DNA of 56,529 bases from a bacterium (GCA_024228115.1 JAAETT010000699.1:1-56529), one strand, 5' to 3'. Shown: positions 11,835-19,960, counted from the first letter of the stretch. Made by a program: numbers and translations. The notes: a model not told the origin generated them from the sequence alone.

Positions 11835-13118
11835 ATGGCCGCGCCCCGGCTCACCGACCCCCTGCCGATTCACCCCCGCGGCCCGCTCCAGGGCCAGCTG
11901 CGGCCGCCTGGCTCCAGGAGCATCACCAACCGCGCCCTGGTCGCGGCGGCGCTCTCCGACGGGCCCAGCCGGCTCGAGGGAGCCAGCGAGAGCGATGACA
12001 CCCTGGCCATGGCCAGAGGCCTGGAGGCGCTGGGGATCGACGTGGTCCGGGGCCCGGAGGCCTGGGCCGTAGCGGGCCAGAGCGGCACCCTCGTGGCGGC
12101 TGGCCAGCTCGACGTGGGTGCGTCGGGTACGACCGCCCGCTTCCTGACGGCGATCGCCACCCTGGCGGAGGGTGCGTCGATTCTCGACGGCGTCCCGCGT
12201 ATGCGAGCGCGTCCCATTCGTGAGCTCGTCCAGGCCCTGGGGGCACTCGGCGCGCGGGTGGAGATCCTCGGGACCGATGGCTGCCCGCCGCTGCGCATCG
12301 CCGGGGGAGGGCTGCCCGGCGGCCATGCGATCATCGATGCGCGCCGCTCCAGCCAATTCGTCTCGGGTCTGCTGCTTGCGGCGCCCTGTGCGAAGACGGA
12401 CGTCGAGCTGACCCTCGCCGAGGGCGAACTCGTCTCGCGCCCGTTCGTAGAGCTGACCCTCGAGGTGATGCGGGCCTTCGGTGCAGAGGTGGAATGGCGC
12501 GACGACGCCACGCTCGCAGTCGCCGCGAAGGGCTACCGGGCCCGCAGCTACCGCGTCGAGCCGGATGCCCAATCCGCGGTGTACCCGTTCTGCGCAGCGG
12601 CCATCGCCGGCGGCGAAATCAGCGTGGACGGGATTCCCGATCACTCCAGCCAGACCGACCTGCGCCTCCTCGACGTGCTCGAGGCGATGGGTTGTACGGT
12701 CGAGCGTCAGCCGAATGCCATCGTCGTCCGGCGCCCACCGGAACGCCCGCTGCGAGGCGTCGAGGTGGACGGCAACGCGTTTCCCGACGCGATTCTCGCT
12801 CTGGCCGTGGTGGCCTTGTTCGCGGAAGGTCCCACCACGGTAACCGGCCTCGGGCATCTGCCATTGAAAGAGACGGATCGGCTCGCCGCGCTGCGCACGG
12901 AACTCCGCCGGCTCGGCGCCAACGCCGAAACCGGTCCGGATTGGCTACGCGTGGATCCCGCCCCTCTTCACGGAGCCGCCATCGAGACCTATGACGACCA
13001 CCGCATGGCCATGTCCTTTGCCCTGGCCGGCCTGCGCGTCCCAGGCGTCGAGATCCGCGATCCAGGCTGCGTCTCCAAGACCTGGCCGGATTTCTTCGCT
13101 GCCCTGGAGCGATTGTGA
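11835..13118 (+). CDS. aroA: 3-phosphoshikimate 1-carboxyvinyltransferase (EPSP synthase)
   Basis: The 427-residue enzyme joins phosphoenolpyruvate to shikimate-3-phosphate in chorismate synthesis. The start at ATG 11835 gives the family N-terminus; the frame is open further upstream but reads as low-complexity. Landmarks are GASGTTARFL, PRMRARPIREL, RSSQFVSGLLL, the LKETDRLAALRTELRRLG segment, and a C-terminal DDHRMAMSFAL followed by DPGCVSKTWPDFF. The first PEP/S3P loop reads PPGSRSITNRAL: the lysine equivalent to E. coli Lys22 is arginine (Arg28, codon AGG), while the downstream basic residues are kept. Otherwise length and motifs are canonical. It is followed after 166 bp by the ABC exporter genes. 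Confidence 0.96.
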   Translation: MAAPRLTDPLPIHPRGPLQGQLRPPGSRSITNRALVAAALSDGPSRLEGASESDDTLAMARGLEALGIDVVRGPEAWAVAGQSGTLVAAGQLDVGASGTTARFLTAIATLAEGASILDGVPRMRARPIRELVQALGALGARVEILGTDGCPPLRIAGGGLPGGHAIIDARRSSQFVSGLLLAAPCAKTDVELTLAEGELVSRPFVELTLEVMRAFGAEVEWRDDATLAVAAKGYRARSYRVEPDAQSAVYPFCAAAIAGGEISVDGIPDHSSQTDLRLLDVLEAMGCTVERQPNAIVVRRPPERPLRGVEVDGNAFPDAILALAVVALFAEGPTTVTGLGHLPLKETDRLAALRTELRRLGANAETGPDWLRVDPAPLHGAAIETYDDHRMAMSFALAGLRVPGVEIRDPGCVSKTWPDFFAALERL

Positions 13119-13120
13119 TT

Positions 13121-13207
13121 GCACCGGGCCGGCGCCCTGGACGAACCGTCGTTGGATCGGGCCCGTGCCCCGGACGGACCGCCGTTGGATCGGGCCCGGC
13201 GCTCCCG
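13121..13207 (+). repeat. Short tandem repeat, 33-bp unit, about 2.6 copies
   Basis: Directly after aroA, a unit beginning GTCGTTGGATCGGGCCCG (13148-13180) is repeated at 13181-13207 with a partial, more divergent copy before it. Each full unit contains the dyad CGGGCCCG. It lies between aroA and the ABC ATPase start; no gene is disrupted. Function is unknown; the dyads could form hairpins in the transcript. Confidence 0.7.
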
Positions 13208-13284
13208 GTGTCTTTCCAACGCATGCCGGGCACGAAACGAAAGAGCCACCACCGACGTATCGAGGAACGGACGGGGCCCAGAAG

Positions 13285-14037
13285 TTGAGCAGCGAAGGAC
13301 AGGCCGAAGCGAGCGACGCCCGAGAGGCGGGCGTTCGCGTAGAAGCGCGTGGGCTCTCTCGCCACTTCGGCACCCACGTGGCCCTCGAAACGTTGGATCT
13401 GCGAATCGAAAGAGGCGAGGCGTTTGGGCTGCTCGGCGCGAACGGTGCCGGCAAGACGACCTTCATCCGCCTCGTCACGGGAGTCTTGTTGCCCTCCTCG
13501 GGCCAGCTCCTGGTCGATGGGTTTTCGCCAGCCACCCAGCCCTCCGAGGTTCGACGACGCCTGGGGTATGTCGCGGAGACTTCCCGCATCTATCCGGATC
13601 TACGCGTGCGCTCCTTTCTCCGCTTCGCGGGCGGGGCCCGGAATCTCGTGGGTTCCGAGTTGGAGGCGGCCGTCGAACAGGTGATCGACCGCTTTCATCT
13701 CGAAGAGGTGGCCGGGCGCTGGATCGGCCAGCTCTCGAAGGGCTTTCAACAACGCGTTTCCCTGGCGCAGGCCTTCCTTCACGACCCGCCGCTCCTGATC
13801 GTCGACGAGCCGACCAGCGGGCTGGATCCGCTCCAGCAGGAAGAAGTGCGCGAGGTCCTCCGATCCCTCCACGGAAACCACACGCTCATCCTCTGCACCC
13901 ATGACCTGACCGAAGCCCGGGAGCTGACCGAGCGCGCGGCCGTCCTGCACAAGGGCCGCCTCGTCACCGAAGGGCCGACCCAGAAAGTGCTCGGCGGAAA
14001 CGATCCGCTGGCACTTTTCCGAGGCGAAGCCGCATGA
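13285..14037 (+). CDS. ABC transporter ATP-binding subunit (GldA/CcmA-like)
   Basis: The ATPase (about 250 residues) shows Walker A GANGAGKTT, Q-loop region, signature LSKGFQQRVSLAQAF, Walker B LLIVDEPTSGLDP and H-loop CTHDLTEAREL. It is the energy-coupling subunit of the exporter made with the next two genes. I placed the start at TTG 13285 (LSSEGQAEASDA), because upstream codons translate the tandem-repeat region and lack protein character; no ATG or GTG is available between there and the conserved core. The stop overlaps the start of the permease gene by four bases. Systems of this kind are called GldA/F/G by similarity to Bacteroidetes gliding genes but are widespread and mostly of unknown cargo. 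Confidence 0.9.
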   Translation: MSSEGQAEASDAREAGVRVEARGLSRHFGTHVALETLDLRIERGEAFGLLGANGAGKTTFIRLVTGVLLPSSGQLLVDGFSPATQPSEVRRRLGYVAETSRIYPDLRVRSFLRFAGGARNLVGSELEAAVEQVIDRFHLEEVAGRWIGQLSKGFQQRVSLAQAFLHDPPLLIVDEPTSGLDPLQQEEVREVLRSLHGNHTLILCTHDLTEARELTERAAVLHKGRLVTEGPTQKVLGGNDPLALFRGEAA

Positions 14038-14831
14038 CGAGGATCAGCGCGCTCATGAAGAAGGAACTGGCGGTGCTCTTCGGCTCGCCGTTGGCCTATC
14101 TCGTACTCACGCTCATCGTGCTCGTCGCCGGGTTGATCTTCTTCGACCACCTGCGCGCGTACAACCAGATCCTCTTCCTCTTCCAATCCTCGACCATGGG
14201 TGGCTTCGAGACGGATACGATCCCGGATCACGTGAACCTGCGGGATACAGTCTTCTTCCCGGTCATGGAGAACCTGGGGCTCACCCTGATCGCCGTGATT
14301 CCGATGATCACGATGCGCGTGTTCGCGGAAGAACGCTCGCGCGGCACCGACGAACTGCTGGTCACGACCCGGCTCTCACCGAACGAGATCGTGCTCGGAA
14401 AATTCGCGGTGACCTACTTCTTCGTCATCATCGCGATGCTGGCCAGCTTCGTGTATCCGGCAATGGCCATCCTTCAGGGCGGTGTCGGCTTGCAGCATCT
14501 GCTGGCGGTATTCACCGGGTTGACGCTGCTGGCGCTCGCGCTGGCTTCGATCGGTCTGGTCTGTTCCGCATGGACATCGAGCCAGCTGATCGCCGTCGTT
14601 GCCTCCTGGGCGATCGGTTACGTGCTCTGGGATTGGAGCTGGCTCACGCCCTTCCTGCGGGAAACCGAGTCGCTCGCTCGTTTCTTCGACGGGATCTCGA
14701 TGCACCCACGCTATTCGACCTTCGCCGAGGGCATCGTCAATCTCGCGAACCTCGCGTACTTCTTCGGCGCATCCATCGTCGCCTATGCCCTCGCGCGCTC
14801 CGCTCTGGACTGGAAGCGAATCGCAGGATGA
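14034..14831 (+). CDS. ABC-2 type permease, GldF-like
   Basis: The 265-residue inner-membrane permease has six hydrophobic segments. It opens with a short cytoplasmic helix MTRISALMKKELAVLF, then the first TM and a long periplasmic loop, followed by VIPMITMRVFAEERSRGTDELL, the cytoplasmic coupling segment characteristic of ABC-2 permeases in which EER contacts the ATPase. The start overlaps the ATPase stop and its own stop overlaps the next start (ATGA both times), giving a tightly coupled three-gene operon. With the ATPase it should form the transport core; cargo is unknown. Confidence 0.92.
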   Translation: MTRISALMKKELAVLFGSPLAYLVLTLIVLVAGLIFFDHLRAYNQILFLFQSSTMGGFETDTIPDHVNLRDTVFFPVMENLGLTLIAVIPMITMRVFAEERSRGTDELLVTTRLSPNEIVLGKFAVTYFFVIIAMLASFVYPAMAILQGGVGLQHLLAVFTGLTLLALALASIGLVCSAWTSSQLIAVVASWAIGYVLWDWSWLTPFLRETESLARFFDGISMHPRYSTFAEGIVNLANLAYFFGASIVAYALARSALDWKRIAG

Positions 14832-16366
14832 GTCGCGGCGTCATCCTTTGCGGCCTGGTGATGTTGGCCTTTGGCGCGGCGGCTCTCTCCGGCAGTAGCG
14901 AGAGCACCTGGTTCAGCCAGCTGAACCTCTTCGGTGGCGCCCTGCTGCTTGCGGGTGCATTCGTGCACGCCATCTTTCGCGTGCGGACGGCGAGCGCACC
15001 GGCCTTCCGGCGGCCCACACTCATCGTCGTCGGCCGTGTGATCCTGGCGTTCGTCGCAGCCTTCGCCATCGAGAGGGCTGCCAATTGGAGTAGCGTCCAA
15101 CTCGATTGGAGTTTCGAGAACAAATACGAAGTGGCGGAGGCGCTGCAGGTTGCGCTCGACGATCTCTGCGAGGATTTCGAGCTGACAGCCAGGCTCTACT
15201 TCGACGCCCAGGATCCGCGCATCCGCTCCACCCGCGTGTTGCTGCGCACCCTCGGCAGCCAGAGTTGCCTCGAGTTCGACGAACGCAACATCGACGACCA
15301 CCCGGAGGACGAGGACCGCTATGCGATCGGCTCGTCGAACACCGTCGTACTCGTCGTGCGGCAGGACGGGAAGGAACGCTATGAGACGGTCGAGCGGCCG
15401 ACCCAGGGCGCCCTCTTCGAGGCGCTCTTCCGCTTGCGCCAACTCCAGAGCGGTACCGTCTATGTGGCGCGCGGAGCCGGCGAGGGCGATTTCAGCGACA
15501 TGGGCGAAACGGGCTATTCGGGACTGACCGCGGCGCTGCGGACCGAGGGCTATGCGATCAAGCAGTTCGTGAGTGCCGCCGCCCGGGAGATCCCCGCCGA
15601 CGCGGACGTCGTGATATGGGTTCGCCCGGAGCGAGGCCTCCCCGAACAAGCCCTGGCCGCGTTGCGCCGCTACCTCCGGAACGGCGGCCGCCTGGTGGCG
15701 ATGCTCGAGCCCGGTGTCGAAGGTGGCCTGGAACCGGTGCTGGCGGAGTGGGGGCTCGAATCGATCCCGGGCGTCGTGGTCGACCCGGCTTCTGGCGAAC
15801 TCGAAGGCGTACCGAAAGGTCTGGCACCCCTCGTCTATCGCTACAGCTCGTCTCACCCGGTCGGTCGCGGCCTCGGCGGCAATCGGATGACCTTCTTCAA
15901 GGGCGTGGGCAGCTTCCATCTGCGCAAACCCGAGATCGGGGATCGGATCCGAGGCATCGCCTTCGCGAGCCCGCGCTCCTGGATCACGCCGGACGTGGAG
16001 GCGCTGCGCCATGACCAGGCTCCGCCCGAGCCGGATGGCGTCAACCGCGACTACTGGCCCCTGGTCGTCGCCGGGAGCTACGAGAGGGAGGCCGGGCAAA
16101 CCCGAATCGTCGCCTTCGGCGACGCCGACATCGCCTCCAACCACTACCTGCGCGCCCTCTACAATCTCGATCTCGTCGTGAACGCCGTCCACTGGGCCGC
16201 CGAGCAGACACCCCGCCTGACGATCCGCCCGAAGGAAGGCATCTCGGGAAAGATGCAATTTCCCCTCGCGCTGCAGAACACACTCACCATGTACCAGAGC
16301 CTCGGCCTGCTTCTCCCGGAGCTGCTGCTCCTCACGGCCGCGCTCCTCTGGGCCCGCACCCGCTAG
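14828..16366 (+). CDS. GldG-like ABC-associated periplasmic substrate-binding/auxiliary protein
   Basis: The 512-residue protein has three N-terminal hydrophobic helices (residues about 5-20, 33-50, 65-85), a large soluble periplasmic domain and a C-terminal TM (YQSLGLLLPELLLLTAALLW). The soluble domain is of the GldG/ABC_transp_aux class: an N-terminal alpha/beta part with RIRSTRVLLRTLGS and VVLVVRQDGKERYE, then a Rossmann-like part with DVVIWVRPERGLPEQALAALRRYLRNGGRLV and a closing FGDADIASNHYLRALYN motif typical of the family. It is the partner of the preceding permease and ATPase, with a four-base overlap. The gene ends 18 bp from the convergent hemerythrin gene. Cargo is not inferable. 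Confidence 0.88.
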   Translation: MSRGVILCGLVMLAFGAAALSGSSESTWFSQLNLFGGALLLAGAFVHAIFRVRTASAPAFRRPTLIVVGRVILAFVAAFAIERAANWSSVQLDWSFENKYEVAEALQVALDDLCEDFELTARLYFDAQDPRIRSTRVLLRTLGSQSCLEFDERNIDDHPEDEDRYAIGSSNTVVLVVRQDGKERYETVERPTQGALFEALFRLRQLQSGTVYVARGAGEGDFSDMGETGYSGLTAALRTEGYAIKQFVSAAAREIPADADVVIWVRPERGLPEQALAALRRYLRNGGRLVAMLEPGVEGGLEPVLAEWGLESIPGVVVDPASGELEGVPKGLAPLVYRYSSSHPVGRGLGGNRMTFFKGVGSFHLRKPEIGDRIRGIAFASPRSWITPDVEALRHDQAPPEPDGVNRDYWPLVVAGSYEREAGQTRIVAFGDADIASNHYLRALYNLDLVVNAVHWAAEQTPRLTIRPKEGISGKMQFPLALQNTLTMYQSLGLLLPELLLLTAALLWARTR

Positions 16367-16384
16367 ACGCAGGCGCGGGGGCGC

Positions 16385-16867
16385 TCAGCCTCCCATGGGA
16401 TCGAGGGCGATGACGTCGTCCCGGAGGAGATCTTCGGAGAGGACCGATTCGTCTTCGTGGAGGATCTCGGCTTCGATGCGGGAGATCAGGGAGAGGGTCT
16501 CGCGGGCAAGGCGCGCGAGTGCGTTGTGGGGATCGCGGAGGTCCTCGACGAAACCGAGCAGGAGGCGACGCTGCTCCCGGTGCTCTTCGAGAACCAGCTC
16601 TGCGCGTTCATTTCCCCAGGCATCGATGGTTCGAAGCAGCGGAACGAGCTGCACTTCCTCCATATCGAGGTGGCGAAAGAAACGTTCGGCGAAGAGCTCG
16701 GCTTCGCGCAACAGCTCTGCGCCGCGGCTCGGGTCTCCCGTTGCCGCCCACTCCGCCGCGGCCCGGAGGTCCCGAAGCCGGAGACGCAGACGGGCGTGAT
16801 CCTCGAGAACCAGACGACGCACTTCACTCGGTCGCAGCTCCACGGGCGGGTCTCCTTTCCCGGTCAT
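16385..16867 (-). CDS. Hemerythrin-like (HHE) protein
   Basis: The 160-residue all-helical protein has the histidine/carboxylate pattern of HHE cation-binding domains: EDHARL in helix 1, RFFRHLDMEEVQLVPLL in helix 2, LEEHREQRRLL in helix 3 and ILHEDESVL in helix 4. Such domains bind two iron atoms and act as oxygen/NO sensors or iron stores. The ATG overlaps the stop of the upstream WS/DGAT-like gene by four bases, so both should be made from the sigma-54-type promoter at 18302-18317. The pairing of an oxygen-binding protein with a storage-lipid-type enzyme fits the island's redox theme. A second, unrelated HHE protein is at 32546-32959. Confidence 0.85.
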   Translation of the reverse strand: MTGKGDPPVELRPSEVRRLVLEDHARLRLRLRDLRAAAEWAATGDPSRGAELLREAELFAERFFRHLDMEEVQLVPLLRTIDAWGNERAELVLEEHREQRRLLLGFVEDLRDPHNALARLARETLSLISRIEAEILHEDESVLSEDLLRDDVIALDPMGG

Positions 16868-18270
16868 TTCGAATGGCTCCCACCGGCGACCCGGACGAGT
16901 TCCGCGCAGGCATCTTCGGTCGCCAGGACGAGTTCATGGAGATCCGGGAAGCCTTCCCAATCGGCGTTGAATCCCCAGGTCAGGCCGTGCAGGCCGTAGA
17001 CCAACGAGATACTGAGAGCCAGGCCATGGGTCACGGGCTCGAGGGAGATCGTCTGCTCGAGAAGCGAATCGAGCAGATACCTGGGCTCGGAGCTGGCGTG
17101 CTCGGTCGCGATCACCAGGCTGAAAGGATGGCGGCTTCGCAGTATGCGGGTGGCCAGGGAGAAGATCGCTCCCGGAACCTGTGCCCCGAACTCCGCCAGC
17201 AGACCGGCGCCTCTCGCCTGCTCGTGGGCTTTCTCGCTGCGCGAGCGCAGACGGATCTCCTCCAGGCGTCGGGCCGGATCCGCTTCTTCCAGAGGCAGCT
17301 CCAGGATCCAGGCCAGTTCTCCCTTGCGTGCGGCCACCGAGGACGGATCCAGCGGAACCAGGGCCCGAAGATCCAAGCCGCCTAACGTGATTCCACGCGT
17401 GTCCTCCAGGAATCGCGCCAGCGCCCCCGCAGCAACGGTGAGTGCAATCTCCTCGACCGTCGCGCCGAAGCGTCGCACCACGACATCGATGGCCTCCGCG
17501 TCCATGCGGGTCCAATCCGTGCGGCGCAGCGAGCCGACGTCGCCGTTGAAGGGACTGTCGGATCCGGCGTGAAGGCCGCTGGCGACCGCCTGCCCCATGG
17601 CCCGCACCTTCTCGCCAAGACCCTGCGCGCCCTCCTCGGGCGCGACCCATTGACGAAGCCGATCCCACCAGTCCGCCGGCAGCTGGGCCAGTTCCTGAAG
17701 CTCATCGACGGCCAGCTCGATGCGGCTTGGCTGAGGATGCGGACGCCAGTGGGCGGGCGGTCCGGCCTTGTCCGAAGGCTCGTCGGTGAGCAACGCATGG
17801 GGCAGACCCCGGCGCTGCTCCGGATCATCGAGACAGGCGTGCACCTTGGTGACGAGGGCAATCCGCTCACCCTCCAATCCCTCGATCACGCATAGCTCCC
17901 ACAGAGGACGAGCCCGATCGAGAGGGGTGGCCGCCATGCGCCCGATCAGCCGTTTGAGCTGACGCTCGCCACCCGGGCGGGGTAGACGCAGGTGACGCAC
18001 ATGGAAGTCGAGATCGATGTCTTCCGCGTCCACCCAGATCGGCCGGCTCTCGAGGGGCAGCTCTGCCAGAACGCGCCGGTATCGATGCAAATCGCCAATG
18101 CGCGCCGCCACCCGCTCGCGAACCCGGTCCACGGCTGCCCGGCCGGAATCATCGGAGAGCCCCGCGGCGGGGAAGAGTTGGACGCGCACTACATGAAGCG
18201 GCGAATCCGGACGTTCGAGATTGAGGAACCCCAGCTCCCGGGAGTTCAAATGCTCGTAGTCCGCGTACAT
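16864..18270 (-). CDS. WS/DGAT-like acyltransferase with degenerate active site
   Basis: The 468-residue protein has the full length and layout of bacterial wax-ester synthase/diacylglycerol acyltransferases, which make storage wax esters or triacylglycerol at the membrane. The N-terminus (LGFLNLERPDSPLHV), the PLDRARPLWELCVIEGL segment and the C-terminal GLALSISLVYGLHGLTWGFNADW are recognisable. The catalytic HHxxxDG is replaced by H144-A-C-L-D-D-P, losing the second, catalytic His and the final Gly. The usual ND motif is EE and the SN-PGP motif reads ATEHASSEP. The frame is intact, so this is a retained but probably non-classical or non-catalytic paralogue, not a pseudogene. ATG 18270 follows a strong AAGGAGG site. 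The hemerythrin gene follows in the same operon. Confidence 0.8.
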   Translation of the reverse strand: MYADYEHLNSRELGFLNLERPDSPLHVVRVQLFPAAGLSDDSGRAAVDRVRERVAARIGDLHRYRRVLAELPLESRPIWVDAEDIDLDFHVRHLRLPRPGGERQLKRLIGRMAATPLDRARPLWELCVIEGLEGERIALVTKVHACLDDPEQRRGLPHALLTDEPSDKAGPPAHWRPHPQPSRIELAVDELQELAQLPADWWDRLRQWVAPEEGAQGLGEKVRAMGQAVASGLHAGSDSPFNGDVGSLRRTDWTRMDAEAIDVVVRRFGATVEEIALTVAAGALARFLEDTRGITLGGLDLRALVPLDPSSVAARKGELAWILELPLEEADPARRLEEIRLRSRSEKAHEQARGAGLLAEFGAQVPGAIFSLATRILRSRHPFSLVIATEHASSEPRYLLDSLLEQTISLEPVTHGLALSISLVYGLHGLTWGFNADWEGFPDLHELVLATEDACAELVRVAGGSHSK

Positions 18271-18301
18271 GAAAGCCTCCTTCCCTACGCCCTGAGAGAC
18301 G

Positions 18302-18317
18302 AGCAAGACGCGTGCCG
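18302..18317 (-). promoter_or_regulatory. Sigma-54 promoter (WS/DGAT-hemerythrin operon)
   Basis: The minus strand reads CGGCACGCGTCTTGCT: GG-N10-GC spacing with GGCACG and TTGCT intact and only the first T of the consensus changed. The -12 C (18303) is 33 nt from the ATG, leaving room for the AAGGAGG site. Confidence 0.82.
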
Positions 18318-18418
18318 CGTGGACCGGAACGCAGCCCGGGCTGGAGGGAAGACCTGACCCATATCGCCCCGGGAAGCACTCGCCGGCCCATTTCCGCCCC
18401 CGCGGTGCGGGTGCGAGC

Positions 18419-18859
18419 TCAGGCGACCTGCGGCCCCTCGTAGCGTTCTCGAAGTAGCGCGGAGAGCACACGGCACACATCGGTGAGCGTGAGGATCCCC
18501 GCGAGACGGTCTTCCTTGGCCACGAGTGCCGTGCCAATGCGTCGTTCCGCCAGCACCTCCAGGACATCGGCCAACGGTGCATCGATTGCGACGACGTAGG
18601 GATCCGGGGTCATCACCTGTTCGGCGCGGATGCGTTCCCAGCCGGCCGTCGGGAGCGCGGGGTTCACCAGGCGATCGACGTCCCGCCGGCTGATCACCCC
18701 GACCAGGCTGCCGTCTCGCTTGACTGGAAGATGGCGAACGTCGTGCTCCGCCATCATTTCCCGCACCTGGGCCAGATTCTCGCTGGCATCAGCGAAGTAG
18801 GGAAAAGACGTCATCACGGCAGCCACCGTGGGCATCCGGTCGTGATCTCGAAGATGCAT
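18419..18859 (-). CDS. CBS-pair protein 1
   Basis: The 146-residue protein consists of two CBS motifs forming one Bateman module: VMTSFPYFADASENLAQVREMM...HLPVKRDGSLVGVISRRDV and VMTPDPYVVAIDAPLADVLEVLA...ALVAKEDRLAGILTLTDV. Stand-alone CBS proteins bind adenine nucleotides and act as energy sensors; M. tuberculosis Hrp1 is a DosR-controlled example. ATG 18859 follows AAGGAGGAACC, which decides the start; the longer open frame would read through the promoter. A sigma-54-type promoter lies 32 nt upstream. It is transcribed divergently from uspA. Ligand not predictable. Confidence 0.9.
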   Translation of the reverse strand: MHLRDHDRMPTVAAVMTSFPYFADASENLAQVREMMAEHDVRHLPVKRDGSLVGVISRRDVDRLVNPALPTAGWERIRAEQVMTPDPYVVAIDAPLADVLEVLAERRIGTALVAKEDRLAGILTLTDVCRVLSALLRERYEGPQVA

Positions 18860-18889
18860 GGGCGGAGGTTCCTCCTTTCCCGTCCCCTG

Positions 18890-18905
18890 AGCAATCAGCG
18901 TGCCG
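18890..18905 (-). promoter_or_regulatory. Sigma-54 promoter (CBS protein 1)
   Basis: The minus strand reads CGGCACGCTGATTGCT, identical in GGCACG and TTGCT to the promoter at 18302-18317. The -12 C (18891) is 32 nt from the ATG, with AGGAGG between. Confidence 0.82.
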
Positions 18906-19018
18906 CGGGAAGCGACCGCAGACGAGGCGGCGCGGGACCTGAGGGGCGTTCTGGGACTCTCTCGGGGGCACCTCGACGTTCTCCGTCCCCCTGCGCGCGA
19001 ATCGTGGCGGTAGGCCCC

Positions 19019-19034
19019 TGGCATGAATCCTGCG
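19019..19034 (+). promoter_or_regulatory. Probable sigma-54 promoter (uspA-CBS2)
   Basis: TGGCATGAATCCTGCG has the GG-N10-GC spacing with two substitutions (T for C at the end of the -24 box, C for T in the -12 box). The -12 C (19033) is 14 nt before ATG 19047, the same spacing as at the ntrC, kinase and hpf promoters. Taken alone it would be weak; the shared geometry supports it. Confidence 0.55.
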
Positions 19035-19046
19035 AAACGACGGCTC

Positions 19047-19496
19047 ATGCAGCTGGACCAGATTCTTGTGCCTTTCGATTTTTCGGCCGGCGCTGCCGCG
19101 GCGTTCGACGAAGCCCTCGACCTCGCCAAGCGCTACGGAGGCAAGCTGACGCTCCTGCACGCCTTCGTCCTGAACGAGCAGGTCTATCCGTACTCCGCCG
19201 TCATGACCGAGGGCGAAGTCGACGAGGCACGCGATGCGGCCGTCGAGGCCCTCGAAGCATGGAGGGATCGAGCCGAATCAGCGGGGGTGACCATTGGTGT
19301 CCGAGTGGCCCCTGGCATGCCGTCGGAGAATATCGCCGCTGTCGCCAAGGAGATCGGTGCGAATCTGATCGTGATGGGAACCCACGGCCGCACCGGCCTG
19401 GCCCATGTGCTGCTCGGCAGCGTCACCGAACGCACGCTGCGCATGGCCCCGTGCCCCGTGATGGCGGTTCGCCCACCGGGACCCTCCGAAGCGTGA
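19047..19496 (+). CDS. Universal stress protein, single domain
   Basis: The 149-residue UspA-fold cytoplasmic protein begins MQLDQILVPFDFS and ends with the ATP-binding motif GTHGRTGLAHVLLGS (G-2x-G-9x-G-S), so it is of the ATP-binding subclass. I prefer ATG 19047 over ATG 19023 because the latter falls inside the putative sigma-54 promoter and 19047 matches the usual Usp N-terminus; it lacks a Shine-Dalgarno site. The stop overlaps a GTG start of a CBS protein (GTGA), so the two are co-translated. Usps of this type are the most numerous class in the DosR dormancy regulon. Confidence 0.93.
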   Translation: MQLDQILVPFDFSAGAAAAFDEALDLAKRYGGKLTLLHAFVLNEQVYPYSAVMTEGEVDEARDAAVEALEAWRDRAESAGVTIGVRVAPGMPSENIAAVAKEIGANLIVMGTHGRTGLAHVLLGSVTERTLRMAPCPVMAVRPPGPSEA

Positions 19497-19960
19497 TCAC
19501 TGCCGGCTTCCCCGACGATGTGGTCGCGCGGCTACTTCGCCGACACGTCGTGACGACCTCGCCAGGCATCAAGATCCGCTCGGTGGTGGAAGTCATGCGG
19601 CTGGGTCGCCTCCGGGCACTGCCGGTGGTGGACGAGGCTGGCTTGCTGCGCGGCTCACTCTCATTCGTCAGTTGTTGCGACCGCATCGCTCGAGCGCTCA
19701 CAGAAGACGCGCCCGATCGCTCTCTGTTCGACCGCCTGCAGGCCGCACTTTCCGTACCCGTCGAAGCCGTCATGAGCTCCGCCGATCAGATCGAAGAGGT
19801 CGAGGCGGAACTCGCCACCGTGGTGCGACGCCTCGGAGATGCACGCTGGGGACACCTATGCGTCGTGCAGGCAACGCCTGCTGGCCCGAAGCTGGTCGGT
19901 CTGCTGACGGAGAGCGACCTGCTCCGTCACTTGATGGTCGAAGGGGCTTCCTCGGCATAG
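19493..19960 (+). CDS. CBS-pair protein 2
   Basis: The 155-residue protein starts at a GTG that overlaps the uspA stop. Two divergent CBS motifs are visible: VVTTSPGIKIRSVVEVMRLGRLRALPVVDEAGLLRGSLSF and PVEAVMSSADQIEEVEAELATVVRRLGDARWGHLCVVQ...LVGLLTESDLLRHLM. The first motif begins without the usual VMT element. The 3' end overlaps the convergent CBS protein 3 gene by 34 bp, an antisense overlap that could couple their mRNA levels. It is probably a nucleotide-binding regulator acting with UspA. The open frame extends upstream through uspA in another frame, but that portion has no protein character. Confidence 0.8.
   Translation: MITAGFPDDVVARLLRRHVVTTSPGIKIRSVVEVMRLGRLRALPVVDEAGLLRGSLSFVSCCDRIARALTEDAPDRSLFDRLQAALSVPVEAVMSSADQIEEVEAELATVVRRLGDARWGHLCVVQATPAGPKLVGLLTESDLLRHLMVEGASSA

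Noticed and set aside
13119-13284. N-terminal extension of the ABC ATPase
   Set aside because: The frame is open but translates the tandem repeat region; no homologous N-terminus is expected for this family.
18731-19492. Upstream extension of CBS protein 2
   Set aside because: It covers the divergent promoters and uspA in another frame; the GTG that overlaps the uspA stop is a better start.
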